64,000 bases of DNA from Alteromonadaceae bacterium 2753L.S.0a.02. GTDB lineage: Bacteria > Pseudomonadota > Gammaproteobacteria > Pseudomonadales > Cellvibrionaceae. The DNA is taken from contig VISH01000002.1 in assembly GCA_007827375.1 (NCBI GenBank), forward strand, positions 2,505,001 to 2,569,000, written 5' to 3'. Every line of letters begins with the position of its first letter. The first letter of the stretch is position 1. The translations under genes and the position numbers were made by a program. The notes below the pieces were generated by a model. The model was not told the DNA's origin. It was given only the letters and a program-made list of their open reading frames with translations, and made no database searches. This document shows, one piece after another, positions 47,781-56,926 of the stretch.

Positions 47781-48824
47781 ATGAACACCACGATTACTGA
47801 AAAAGCACAAACAAAAAAACCTATTCAGCCCCGGTTTGAATTGATGAGACTCATGACTGGCAACTGGATATCCCAGGCTGTTTACACCGCCGCAAAATTA
47901 AAGTTAAGCGATGCGCTGTTGGACGGTCCATTGGAGGCCCCGGCACTGGCCGAAAAACTGAATGTTCAGGAGATTGAATTACGCCGTCTATTGCGCGCCC
48001 TGGAAAGCTTGGGATTATTTCGCAATCTGGGTGAAGATCGTTTCGAGGTGACTGAATTGGGAAGTTTTCTTGCAGAGGATCGCCCTGATTCGCTGCGACC
48101 GCTGGCATTATTCAACGGCGAGGCGCTTTATGCGGCATGGGCACAGCTGCCTCATGCAGTCACCACGGGAGAATCCGCTTTTGGACGTGCGCATGGTGCG
48201 GAAATTTTTGAATATCTGGAAGCACATGCTGAAACCGGGGCCCAATTTGACAGTGTTATGGCTAGTACTCACGGCGCCGAAGCACCGGCTTTGGTGGACT
48301 CCTATGATTTTTCCGCGTTCAAAACCATTATCGATGTAGGCGGTGGTAAAGGCAGTTTTGTTGCAGAAATTGTTGAAAAGAATGCGGGCTCCAAAGGTAT
48401 GGTGTACGACCTTCCACACGTTATTGATCGTGCCAGGGCTTACCTCGAAGAACGCGGTCTGTCTGCGCGTTGCGATACCCAAGCGGGCAGTTTTTTCGAC
48501 CGTGTGCCAGAGGGTGGCGACGCTTATCTGCTGCGCCATGTGATTCACGATTGGCGTGACCCTGAAGCGGGCAAGATCTTACAGAAATGTCGTGCGGCTA
48601 TGAACCCAAAAGCCAGGCTGTTTATTGTTGAGGCAGTTATTCCTGAAGGCCCGGAGTGGTCCTCTTCCAAAATGCTTGATCTCAACATGCTGGTGATATG
48701 TGCAGGACAGGAACGCACTGCGGCGGAATTCAATACATTATTGGCACACAATGGCTTCAAGATGGAAGCCGTTCACGAGACTAAAGCACCTCGAGTGTCT
48801 CTGATTGAAGCCAGCGTTGCATAA
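47781..48824 (+). CDS. SAM-dependent O-methyltransferase with canonical His
   Basis: 347-residue enzyme of the plant-caffeate/hydroxyneurosporene O-methyltransferase type. It has an N-terminal dimerisation region, TIIDVGGGKGSFVAEIV as SAM motif and RHVIHDWRDPEAGKIL with the general-base His. It should methylate a hydroxyl, probably one installed by the FAD monooxygenase. It lies 43 bases after the carrier gene and reads in the same direction. The similarity to the other cluster methyltransferase is low, so the two probably act at different positions. Confidence 0.88.
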   Translation: MNTTITEKAQTKKPIQPRFELMRLMTGNWISQAVYTAAKLKLSDALLDGPLEAPALAEKLNVQEIELRRLLRALESLGLFRNLGEDRFEVTELGSFLAEDRPDSLRPLALFNGEALYAAWAQLPHAVTTGESAFGRAHGAEIFEYLEAHAETGAQFDSVMASTHGAEAPALVDSYDFSAFKTIIDVGGGKGSFVAEIVEKNAGSKGMVYDLPHVIDRARAYLEERGLSARCDTQAGSFFDRVPEGGDAYLLRHVIHDWRDPEAGKILQKCRAAMNPKARLFIVEAVIPEGPEWSSSKMLDLNMLVICAGQERTAAEFNTLLAHNGFKMEAVHETKAPRVSLIEASVA

Positions 48825-48835
48825 GGGGAAACACA

Positions 48836-49828
48836 GTGGCTCACGGATCTTCTCAAACCCTAAGTGCGGCGGATTATCTCCGCGCCTTTTACGAGCTACC
48901 CCTGGGGTTGACGTCCTTTGCCCTGTTTAATCTGCTACACAAGGTGGTGCGCCGTATTGGTTGCAGCGCCTACCGTAAAAAGCCAGCTCTGTTCAGCCGC
49001 TGGAATATTCTTTGTGGTGAGGTGTTAGACCAACCTCACCAACTTTCCCGTTATATTGTGATTGCACCGCGCTGGAATCCCCATGCAGCGGTTGCTTCCG
49101 CAGGACCTTTCCCCGTTACAAAGGAAATAACGCTGGAAATTGGCGATGCGATAAGTGGTGTTGGTTACTGGTTTTTTGGCGCTTACCCCTTTCCTAAATT
49201 TGGTTCGGCGAATTATGTGAGTTCTTTCACCAAAGCTGATAGCAATGGCCGCATTAGCCTGCAGCTCGAAAAAGGAGACTACTATCTGGCGTGCCGCTAT
49301 TACGGCTTGCCGGAGCAAGTTCGCTACCCGGCAATTTGGGTGGATGGCAAAGAAATTATTCCTACGACGCAAGCTTCGAATAACATGAATGATTTCTACC
49401 CAACATTGCCCCAGCGTGGTAAACCACTGTATCGTGCGGCACATTATCACGCGTACGTCATGTTGAAATACGCTGGCTTATTTTCTGCGAGATTTGTGAA
49501 GAAGCATTTGTTGCCAGTGGGCAACGAAGACACGGTTTATCTATACGGCACAGTTAAAAAAGGGGAGGTGTTGTGCATCCGTTTTCCGCAAACCGTATTA
49601 AATGATCATCACATTTACTGCACCTGTTACAACACTGCGAGCCTTCCTGTGTTTATTAGCAATGTGGAAACACCGGAATTTTTGAGTGATCCGCTAATTT
49701 GCAACAGTATGTACTTAATTCGGGTAATGCGCCGCAAGTCAAATAGCGATGCGGAAGTTCTCGAAAAGATTTCAGTGACCACCACCTACCCAATAAACCC
49801 AGAAGTTGTTGGTGCTGAGCAACACTGA
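48836..49828 (+). CDS. Conserved-looking protein of unknown function, last gene of the cluster
   Basis: 330 residues from GTG 48836 behind AAGGGGAAA. I do not recognise the family. It has one weakly hydrophobic stretch (PLGLTSFALFNLLHKVV, about residues 22-38) but no signal peptide. The middle is rich in Tyr, Trp and Phe (GVGYWFFGAYPFPKF, YYLACRYYGLPEQV) and looks like a beta-rich fold. It starts 11 bases after the O-methyltransferase and ends the plus-strand run, so it likely belongs to the pathway. It could be a tailoring enzyme, a resistance protein or a transport helper; nothing in the sequence decides between these. Confidence 0.6.
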   Translation: MAHGSSQTLSAADYLRAFYELPLGLTSFALFNLLHKVVRRIGCSAYRKKPALFSRWNILCGEVLDQPHQLSRYIVIAPRWNPHAAVASAGPFPVTKEITLEIGDAISGVGYWFFGAYPFPKFGSANYVSSFTKADSNGRISLQLEKGDYYLACRYYGLPEQVRYPAIWVDGKEIIPTTQASNNMNDFYPTLPQRGKPLYRAAHYHAYVMLKYAGLFSARFVKKHLLPVGNEDTVYLYGTVKKGEVLCIRFPQTVLNDHHIYCTCYNTASLPVFISNVETPEFLSDPLICNSMYLIRVMRRKSNSDAEVLEKISVTTTYPINPEVVGAEQH

Positions 49829-49847
49829 TTGTTAAAAAAAATGACGG

Positions 49848-51113
49848 TTAAAAATACCAGTCCACGCGCGCATAGAGATAACGGTTGGGTGCCACATAAA
49901 TATCTGCATTTGCAGTAATTTCCAAACCCCCGTATTCGCTACCCTTTGGGCCTATACCTGTTTGTACCGCAAATGTTAGATTTAGATTGTCTTTAAGGTT
50001 GCGCTCAAGCTGTGCGAGAAGCAGAGTGCTGCCATCGTCGAGATTGGATATCAAAAGCGGTTGTATGTTCAGCAAGGGGTTCCATTCCAACGTGACACCA
50101 AGCGCTAGATAATTGCGAGCCAGGGTAAATAATTCCCCTCGGGCAAAGCGCTCGGTAAGTTCTTGCGGAAATTCATTCAAAGCTGTTCCTGAGGTTTTAG
50201 CGCCAAAGCCATTGTAAAAATATTCTGTGTAGCCGTTGATATTTTTGCCACGGAAACTCCAGGCGTACTGCAAGTTGAGCAACCACGAACTGCGCAGTGC
50301 ACCGTCCTGTAAACGTCGCGGAACCACCTCAGCCGTCCAGGTCGCGCCGCCTAAAGAAGAATTAACGCCTAGGCCGAGAATATCCGATTGGTAATTGCGA
50401 GCGGCCATTAGCTCGTAGCCATAGCGACCGGTGAAGCCGTGCCATTTAACGCCCGCGGCACTCTGCTCCTTTTGCACGTTGCCGCTTACCGGGTCCCGGC
50501 GCGGCGCTATAACGCCCTGGATATCTGAGCCACTGTCGTACAGCCATTGTCCGTAGAGCATATCGGAACCGGGTTTGTATTCTGTATCCACGGCGTTGGG
50601 AGGGAAGGGGTTGTACAAATCCATCGGGTGGAACACCAGGCCACCGCCCCAAGTGAGTACCTGGCGACCAACCTTGGCAACAGCGTGATTGCTGCTATAA
50701 CTTAGGCTCAGACGATCGAAACGCATATCTTGATAGTGCTTGCCGGAGTCACTGAAGGTGTGTTGTAAGTCCCACCATTGGCGATCTTCGAACGGGGTAT
50801 AAAACGCTGGATCATACGTGTAGAGTTTGCGCTCCAAAACCACAGCTTCACCGTAGCGCGCGCTAACTACCAGGGCACTGTCCCAACTCCAATTCGAGGC
50901 TAGCAGCCCCTCGCTCATCAGGCGAACTTTCAGGTGATTGTCGACATGACTTTTTACCCCGAGCGAAGCCGAGAGGCTATCGCCGGGGGTATCCAGGTAT
51001 TGGCTCTGAAATTTTAATTCGCCTTTGAATGAACTGCTGAGGGCGTTGGCCGGTTGATGTACGAGAAATGTCCCGATTGCTGCGCATAATAATTTGCCTG
51101 CTGAAACTGACAT
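49848..51113 (-). CDS. Outer-membrane beta-barrel protein of the exporter operon
   Basis: 421 residues with an N-terminal signal (MSVSAGKLLCAAIGTFLVHQ, then PANA) and repeated amphipathic strands ending in RYLYARVDWYF, a terminal aromatic residue as expected for BAM substrates. Short turns such as LTWGGGLVFHPMDLYNPFPP are reminiscent of other proteobacterial porin-like proteins, but I cannot assign a family. It overlaps the ABC ATPase stop by one base and is the last gene of the TetR-led operon, so it is probably the outer-membrane acceptor of the exported material. It converges with the biosynthetic cluster, 19 bases apart. Confidence 0.7.
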   Translation of the reverse strand: MSVSAGKLLCAAIGTFLVHQPANALSSSFKGELKFQSQYLDTPGDSLSASLGVKSHVDNHLKVRLMSEGLLASNWSWDSALVVSARYGEAVVLERKLYTYDPAFYTPFEDRQWWDLQHTFSDSGKHYQDMRFDRLSLSYSSNHAVAKVGRQVLTWGGGLVFHPMDLYNPFPPNAVDTEYKPGSDMLYGQWLYDSGSDIQGVIAPRRDPVSGNVQKEQSAAGVKWHGFTGRYGYELMAARNYQSDILGLGVNSSLGGATWTAEVVPRRLQDGALRSSWLLNLQYAWSFRGKNINGYTEYFYNGFGAKTSGTALNEFPQELTERFARGELFTLARNYLALGVTLEWNPLLNIQPLLISNLDDGSTLLLAQLERNLKDNLNLTFAVQTGIGPKGSEYGGLEITANADIYVAPNRYLYARVDWYF

Positions 51114-51799
51114 CAGTGCAGTTCGTCCGCTTCTATCCTGCCATCGCGCATTCGGATTCGGCGCCGGGTGTAGTCGATGACTCGAGGATCGTGCGAAGCA
51201 ACACAGAAGGTGATACCGCGGTTTTCGTTGAGGTCGCGCATCAGTTTTAAAAGTCCGTCCGTAGTGTTGGAATCCAGGTTCGCTGTGGGTTCATCGGCAA
51301 ACACAATGGCTGGCGAAGAGGCCATAGCGCGAGCAACCGCAACACGTTGCTGCTGTCCGCCAGAGAGCTGGCCGGGGCGGCGATTGGCCATTCCCTGAAG
51401 TTCTACCGCTTCAAGCATGGCTTCCGCTTTTTCCCGTCGCGTTTTTGGCGCGACACCCTGAAGTTGCATGATGAACTCGACGTTTTCACGTGCGGACAAC
51501 ACCGGGATAAGGTTATACGCTTGAAATACAAACCCGACGCGATTCAGACGCAGATCTGCCAGGGCATTGCGACTGAGGTCGCTGATGCGCTGGCCGTCCA
51601 GAGTTACCTGACCGGCAGTTGGTGTATCCAAGCCGCTTAGTAAATTCATTAGAGTGGTTTTACCGGAACCGGAAGGCCCCGACAGGCTGAGAAAATCCCC
51701 TTCCGAAATGCTCAGATTAACGCCATCCACAGCATTAAATTGGGTATCGCCAACGCCGTAGCTTTGGATAAGACTGTTGCATTGCACAATAGTGTTCAT
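51113..51799 (-). CDS. ABC transporter ATPase (LolD/MacB type)
   Basis: 228-residue cytoplasmic ATPase. Walker A GPSGSGKTTLMNLLSG, Q-loop VFQAYNLIPVLSA, signature LSGGQQQRVAVARAM and Walker B IVFADEPTANLDS are all intact. The sequence is of the LolD/MacB group that powers FtsX-like permeases to act on periplasmic or outer-leaflet substrates rather than to pump solutes. Two such permeases lie just upstream in the operon. Confidence 0.93.
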   Translation of the reverse strand: MNTIVQCNSLIQSYGVGDTQFNAVDGVNLSISEGDFLSLSGPSGSGKTTLMNLLSGLDTPTAGQVTLDGQRISDLSRNALADLRLNRVGFVFQAYNLIPVLSARENVEFIMQLQGVAPKTRREKAEAMLEAVELQGMANRRPGQLSGGQQQRVAVARAMASSPAIVFADEPTANLDSNTTDGLLKLMRDLNENRGITFCVASHDPRVIDYTRRRIRMRDGRIEADELH

Positions 51800-51817
51800 A
51801 TTCGTTTCTCCTGTTCG

Positions 51818-53059
51818 TTAGGTTTGTCGGCGCATGGCATCGATTGGCGTTTTTCTGATAGCGCGCCATGCAGGCCAAAGGCTGGCACCGACACCCAAAA
51901 CCCAGATTAATATTCCAGAGCCAAAAAATTCATCTGGGATGAGCTTGGGATACAAAATCTGTCCGGCACCTAACCACTGCGCGCCGGCAGCGAGAAAACC
52001 GAGGTTTAGGCCATCGTGGAACGCGAATATGGTCAACGCACCACTAAACAATCCGAGTAAGGTTCCCAGGCCAACCAACATGATGGTTTCCAGGGTGACA
52101 TGAACGAAAATTAGACGCGGCTTCATGCCGAGCGCTTGAAGCAGGCCAAATTCGCGGGTTCGTTCAAATAACGACATTAACAAAGTATTGACGATGCCAA
52201 ATCCTAGCAGGGTAAACATGATCGCCAGCCACACCACAACAAAACTGTCTGACAGCTGATTGACGGCACTCACCAAGGGCAATAGCACGTTCCAGGGCTG
52301 AATATCTAATCCCGGTGCCGCACCTCGGAGATCGAGAACGAACCCCGCCAAGTTGTTTATATCCCCCAGCGCGAAACTGATGCCGGTGATTTGTCCTTTG
52401 GGATCGTTGTTTAATCCCAGCATTGCTTGACTGTTCGCCAAGCCTGTAAACACCAGGTTGATTTCGTTGTCGGGCGCAGACGAAAATATACCGACCACTT
52501 GAAAGCCGCGCTCTGCGAGGCTGCCGTCTGCGGCCTGGCTCATTAGCACAACTCGCCGACCGAGCCCCGTGTGAAGGCGTTTCGCGAGTTTTCGTCCCAA
52601 CAGTAAACCGGCATCGTCTGTACCGTTCAGATACCGGCCCTCGCTGATTGTGTCGGGGATGAACGACAGCCCCTGTTCCCGTTCAGGAACCACACCGGTA
52701 AGCGTAATTGGGTAGGTGTCATACTCACTCTGAATCACCGCTGGCACGCTAACGCGTGGTGCCCAGTGTGCCACACGCGGGGCATTCAGGAGTTCTTTGA
52801 GTTTTCCACCTGGGGTAGGCAAACGTTGAGTTACGCCAGGATCGTCGCGGTAGCCAAGGGCATGAATTTGGCCTTGTCCAGTGAGGTTGTGAAGTCCGGA
52901 ATCCAGGCTGCTTGCAGACCAGGCTTTCATTAGTGACGATGAACTGGTCAGCGACCACACGCCAACACTCACCGCCAATAGTAAAATCAGAGTACGTCGC
53001 CAGTTACGCCAGAGATTGCGCCACGCGAGTTGCAGTAGCAATTTGAAAGTTGTCATCAT
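51818..53059 (-). CDS. FtsX/MacB-type permease, second of a pair
   Basis: 413 residues with the FtsX/LolCE layout: one N-terminal helix (about residues 22-40), a large periplasmic domain of about 230 residues, then three helices near 280-305, 330-355 and 385-402. FERTREFGLLQALGMKP is the coupling-helix motif of LolC/LolE/MacB permeases. Two ATG codons stand at the start. The gene overlaps the previous permease by a few bases and forms, with it and the ATPase, a heterodimeric LolCDE-like complex. Substrate unknown. Confidence 0.88.
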   Translation of the reverse strand: MMTTFKLLLQLAWRNLWRNWRRTLILLLAVSVGVWSLTSSSSLMKAWSASSLDSGLHNLTGQGQIHALGYRDDPGVTQRLPTPGGKLKELLNAPRVAHWAPRVSVPAVIQSEYDTYPITLTGVVPEREQGLSFIPDTISEGRYLNGTDDAGLLLGRKLAKRLHTGLGRRVVLMSQAADGSLAERGFQVVGIFSSAPDNEINLVFTGLANSQAMLGLNNDPKGQITGISFALGDINNLAGFVLDLRGAAPGLDIQPWNVLLPLVSAVNQLSDSFVVVWLAIMFTLLGFGIVNTLLMSLFERTREFGLLQALGMKPRLIFVHVTLETIMLVGLGTLLGLFSGALTIFAFHDGLNLGFLAAGAQWLGAGQILYPKLIPDEFFGSGILIWVLGVGASLWPAWRAIRKTPIDAMRRQT

Positions 53060-54273
53060 GCTGCCCTCATTGCAGGAACGGGCCGTAAGCGATGAATTCT
53101 CAAGTACGGGAAATAACCGGCAATTACGGTAGTGATTGCGATTGCCAGTGGGCCGGTCAGCAAACTAAACGCGCTTACCTGAGGGTACAGACGACTCGGT
53201 AAACCCCATTGCGAAAACACACCTTCGGCGCCAGGCAGCGCCATACCTTCAATGCTGTACCAATAGGCTAAGCCTCCTCCCAGAGCAATACCTGCTGCCA
53301 ACCCGAGGCCGAGTAGCAGCAGCAGTTCCAACCAAACCATTTGCCCAATAGCGCCATCTCGCATACCCAGTGCCAGCAACACCCCAAATTCTCGCGTGCG
53401 TTCCAGCACAGACATCAGTAAGGTATTGAGCAGCAGTACCACGACCACCACAACCAGTGATATGTACCACAGCATAGATGTACTGGCATCCAGCTGAATG
53501 GCCGAAGCCAGACCGGGTTCGAGATCTTTCCAGGTTCGCACTTGCAAACCTTTTGGTGAAACAGCGTGTTCAATTTCGGGGAGCGAGGCTTGCACCTCTT
53601 TTAAACCCTTACCGGAAACCACCAGGGCATTGACAAGACCTTGCATCGCAAAATCCTGTTGGAAGCGTGGCAGTGGAATTTGTGCCAATTGCCGGTCTAG
53701 CGTACTCACTCCGCTGTTGAATATGTCTTGCACGGTGAGAACGTCGGCTGCCACAGCGCCTTCGCGTGAGGTCCCCAGCAGGGTTATCCGGTCACCAATG
53801 CCGACACCAAGGTTTCGCGCCAGGGCTTCACCCAATACCACTTCGGCTTGGTTGCCAGGGTTGAGGTACTGCCCGTTGCGCAATGATCTGGCAATACTGG
53901 AGACCTTTTTCTCACGCTCAGGTTGCACACCTACAATAAAGGCACCAACCGAGTGTTGCCCGCGGGATAGCAACGCATAAGTGGCTCCACGCGCGGATAC
54001 AGTATCCACACCGGCAATTTGCTCAATGCTCAGCGCAAGATCATCGGGCTGCGAGATGCTTTTTCTGAGGCTGGGGTCGTCCAGGTAGTCGGGCTGCTGT
54101 ATTTGTGCAAAACCGTCGAATACACTCAAGGTGTTATTGCGCATGGTTGCATAGCTGCCTTGCTGGAGAGCGAGAAGAAATACAGTAACCATTCCCGCCA
54201 AAGCTATAACTGCAACGGTGAGTAAGGTGCGCCTCGGTTGGCGCCACAGGTTACGCCAGGCTAATGAGATCAT
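53056..54273 (-). CDS. FtsX/MacB-type permease, first of a pair
   Basis: 405 residues: helix about 14-34, periplasmic domain, then helices near 275-300, 320-345 and 370-390. LERTREFGVLLALGMRDG is the coupling motif. The opening MISLAWRNLWRQPRRTLL is typical of LolE-like permeases. Its start overlaps the LolA-like gene stop (ATGA), and its end overlaps the second permease. With the downstream ATPase it should act on a lipid- or lipoprotein-like substrate. Confidence 0.88.
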   Translation of the reverse strand: MISLAWRNLWRQPRRTLLTVAVIALAGMVTVFLLALQQGSYATMRNNTLSVFDGFAQIQQPDYLDDPSLRKSISQPDDLALSIEQIAGVDTVSARGATYALLSRGQHSVGAFIVGVQPEREKKVSSIARSLRNGQYLNPGNQAEVVLGEALARNLGVGIGDRITLLGTSREGAVAADVLTVQDIFNSGVSTLDRQLAQIPLPRFQQDFAMQGLVNALVVSGKGLKEVQASLPEIEHAVSPKGLQVRTWKDLEPGLASAIQLDASTSMLWYISLVVVVVVLLLNTLLMSVLERTREFGVLLALGMRDGAIGQMVWLELLLLLGLGLAAGIALGGGLAYWYSIEGMALPGAEGVFSQWGLPSRLYPQVSAFSLLTGPLAIAITTVIAGYFPYLRIHRLRPVPAMRAA

Positions 54274-55124
54274 GGTGTGCTCCAGGGGCGCGGGTTGCGG
54301 AGGTTTGAGAGGGTGAATATGTATGTCGGAAGTGCGAGATCAAAACGCCCGTCTTGGGTGGTTATTTCGGTCCATTCTTGCGGTTTTTCGAGGACCTGCA
54401 TCCGCATCGTAACGGGATAGGCGCGGCCGTCGAGTGGCGCTACTTTTGTGGTTTCGAGTTTACGCACTGGCTGCAACTGTTGGTCAAACCAGGTTTCGGC
54501 AAGTAGCACGTAATCATCGCGAACGTTGAGTTCAACCTTTCCCCAAACCACGGGCGCGGAAGGTTTAGGCAAGCATTCCACCGTGTAGGTTTTGTGCTCG
54601 CCGCTGGTGTCTATATGACTGATACTGTGGGTGTAGTCGGTAACGATTTGGTCTGTTTTCGACAGGTCGTTGTAAGAAAAATCCGACCCGGCCCAACCCT
54701 GAGTCATCATGGAAAAAGGGAGTTTCATCACCTGTCCAAGTTTCGGGTTGTACAGCCAAAGGTCTGGCCCGAGTTTTAATGTCGCATTGCCAGCGTCATT
54801 TGCTGGCGCGGTAAAACGTACCACCGAATCTGATTTACCTTCTGTCCAGGCGACTAAAGAGGACTTTCGCTGCCAATCCGGGCGGTGGATTAGCATTGTC
54901 GATTCAGTATAGGAGCTGTCACCACGCCATTGATGCAAAGAACCGGACACCAAATCTGTAGCATCGGGGGAGTCCTTTGAATCGGTGGCTGCAGTGGATG
55001 TTGAAATAGCTGTTGAGGGAACTTCAGTTGTGGCAGGTGTTTTGACTGTCGCAGGGTTCGCCCATGCGACTGGTAAAGCCAGCACACACAGTATTAACAC
55101 AGTTAATCGTACGCGTGTTTTCAT
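54270..55124 (-). CDS. Outer-membrane lipoprotein-sorting (LolA-like) protein
   Basis: 284 residues with signal peptide (MKTRVRLTVLILCVLALPVAWA), a low-complexity Thr/Ser/Ala segment (about residues 24-50) and a LolA/LolB-like beta-sheet domain. GPDLWLYNPKLGQVMKLPFSMMTQGWAGSDF-type sequence (cut here to its position, about residues 118-148) is characteristic of the sorting-protein group found with FtsX permeases. It is expected to carry a hydrophobic substrate across the periplasm. It begins one base inside the TetR stop. Confidence 0.82.
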   Translation of the reverse strand: MKTRVRLTVLILCVLALPVAWANPATVKTPATTEVPSTAISTSTAATDSKDSPDATDLVSGSLHQWRGDSSYTESTMLIHRPDWQRKSSLVAWTEGKSDSVVRFTAPANDAGNATLKLGPDLWLYNPKLGQVMKLPFSMMTQGWAGSDFSYNDLSKTDQIVTDYTHSISHIDTSGEHKTYTVECLPKPSAPVVWGKVELNVRDDYVLLAETWFDQQLQPVRKLETTKVAPLDGRAYPVTMRMQVLEKPQEWTEITTQDGRFDLALPTYIFTLSNLRNPRPWSTP

Positions 55125-55768
55125 CAGTTTATCTCCTTGGGCTCAGTTTCCGTGGGTTGGGTGAGCATGCCTCTGATGAGTGGATCAAAAAAATCCCGCA
55201 ACAGGGGTAATGGGTTCAAATCCGGGTCAAACCAGCTCTGCAATAGAAGGCCGTCCACGGCGCCAGCCAACAGTGAACCCAGGGCTTGGGCGTTAAGATC
55301 TGAACGCAGTTCTCCACGCAGTTGCCCGTTTTGTATAATTTCCGCAATAAGTAATCGATAAGTCGCATAGAGGTCTTTCATCGCAGTTGCGAATCTTTCC
55401 CGGGAGTCCGTACTTCCAGCTGCAGCCCAAACTTCGAGTGTAAGCGGGAACATTTCGCGGTGTTCTGTCATGAATACTACTGTTGCTTCAGCGAGTGCCA
55501 GCAACCGTTGTGCTGCGCTTAAGTCGTTCCGCTCAATCACAGTACTGTTTTCAAACGAGGCTGAAGCTAACCACTCAAATACCGCATAAAACAGCGATTC
55601 CTTGTCTTTAAAGTACAAATACACCGTACCTTTGGCGGTACCCGCAAGGCGGGCAATTTCGTCCATTGTGGCTTTGCGGTAGCCTTTGGCAGCAAACACC
55701 TGGGCAGCAGCGGCGATAAGGCGCTCTCGTTTCAACGATTTTTCTGCTTCATCAACAATAGGGGTCAT
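55124..55768 (-). CDS. TetR/AcrR-family repressor of the exporter operon
   Basis: 214 residues. The N-terminal helix-turn-helix (AAAQVFAAKGYRKATMDEIA, then GTAKGTVYLYFKDKESLF, about residues 19-63) is typical of TetR proteins, and the C-terminal domain is a helical ligand pocket. GGTGAG lies before the ATG at 55768. It leads the exporter operon, and the palindrome 13 bases upstream is its likely operator. The inducer is unknown; the neighbouring pathway product is a candidate. Confidence 0.9.
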   Translation of the reverse strand: MTPIVDEAEKSLKRERLIAAAAQVFAAKGYRKATMDEIARLAGTAKGTVYLYFKDKESLFYAVFEWLASASFENSTVIERNDLSAAQRLLALAEATVVFMTEHREMFPLTLEVWAAAGSTDSRERFATAMKDLYATYRLLIAEIIQNGQLRGELRSDLNAQALGSLLAGAVDGLLLQSWFDPDLNPLPLLRDFFDPLIRGMLTQPTETEPKEIN

Positions 55769-55780
55769 TGACTCACCATT

Positions 55781-55800
55781 ATGACTGACTGGTCAGTCAT
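55781..55800. promoter_or_regulatory. Perfect palindrome, probable TetR operator
   Basis: ATGACTGAC and GTCAGTCAT form perfect 9-base arms around TG, 20 bases in all, ending 13 bases before the TetR start codon. Half-site length and position match self-regulation by TetR-family repressors. Confidence 0.75.
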
Positions 55801-56926
55801 AATGGTATCAACTTTGTTGGACCTCGCCAAGCGCGAACGGTTTCAGACGTAATAAAAATTTGCGGCACCAAAAAGACAAAACGTATATCGTGCCAGTCTT
55901 CAGCTTAAATCGAATAGTGTGTAAGCATCTTTGAAAGGCATTCCGGTTCGTTGCTTGAAACAAACAGCTTTTTGCAAACTGAGTGGCAAACAACTGTGCG
56001 TTTTGAATTGCGCATTACGGTTATGTGGGCCAGCGTGAGATGTTGTAGTTTAGTAGAGTACTTCGCATTAAGGTTGTCCAATTTTATTTCTATTAATTTC
56101 GTTTAGCAACGAGCGGAAATATTTCGAATTTATTTGTGCTGGCCGTATTCTTAATAAAAAGTAAAATAATTATTGTGAACTAAAAAAACCCCTATTTTTA
56201 TAAAATATTTCTAAAATTACACGTGTGATTCATTTCCAATCTAATTTATTTTTGGTTTTTATTTAGCCTATAGAAACATGGTGTTTATATACATTATTAA
56301 AATCGAAGAGCTAGCTTTTCTTGCAGCAAATATCTTTTACTATAATTTCTTGAGCGCGTTATCAGGTTTCTTTAAAAACAAATAATCGAAAAATGCATTT
56401 TTAAAAATTATTTTTGACTTACAAAGTGCGACCAGAATAGCCAGCCATAATTTTTACAGCGCAAGAAAACTGGCAAGGGAAACGGAATCTCAGCCTTAAA
56501 GTGCCTGTATCCGATAAGGCGCCAGAGTGGGGAACTAGAATGCCGAGAATTGGTCGGTAATGCACACCGTTGGTAAACCTAAGGTTGCCACACGCAGCAG
56601 TTATTGCAATCTGAAAACGCCAACGAACACAAAAATCCATGGATTTAACATTTGCCGGATTTAACAAATCTGCGAAATAGTGTTTCAAAAGGTAACTCGA
56701 TGATCTGGGTTTTAGGTTAGGGTGCATGACAAGCCCAGGCGCATTACAAAAAGCAGCGGCGGATGTTGTGTGACGTGGTACGATACAGCTATTATTATGC
56801 AAATTTTAATGTCCAGCCTCGGAACGAATACAAATCGTGCGTCGTAAAACAGATGTGCTTGAACTAAGCCAAAATACTGCTGATCCTGACGATAAAGCCG
56901 ATAGTGCCAGTGAATCCTATGCACCC
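55801..56926. other. AT-rich intergenic stretch without recognised genes
   Basis: About 1.1 kb between two divergently placed genes. Open frames here (for example 56419-56802, minus strand) have no recognisable product. The part from 55990 to 56400 is very AT-rich. Promoters for the TetR operon and the SDR gene should lie at its ends. Confidence 0.4.

Noticed and set aside
56419..56802. 127-codon minus-strand open frame before the SDR gene
   Set aside because: No recognisable domain, no ribosome site, and the region looks non-coding.
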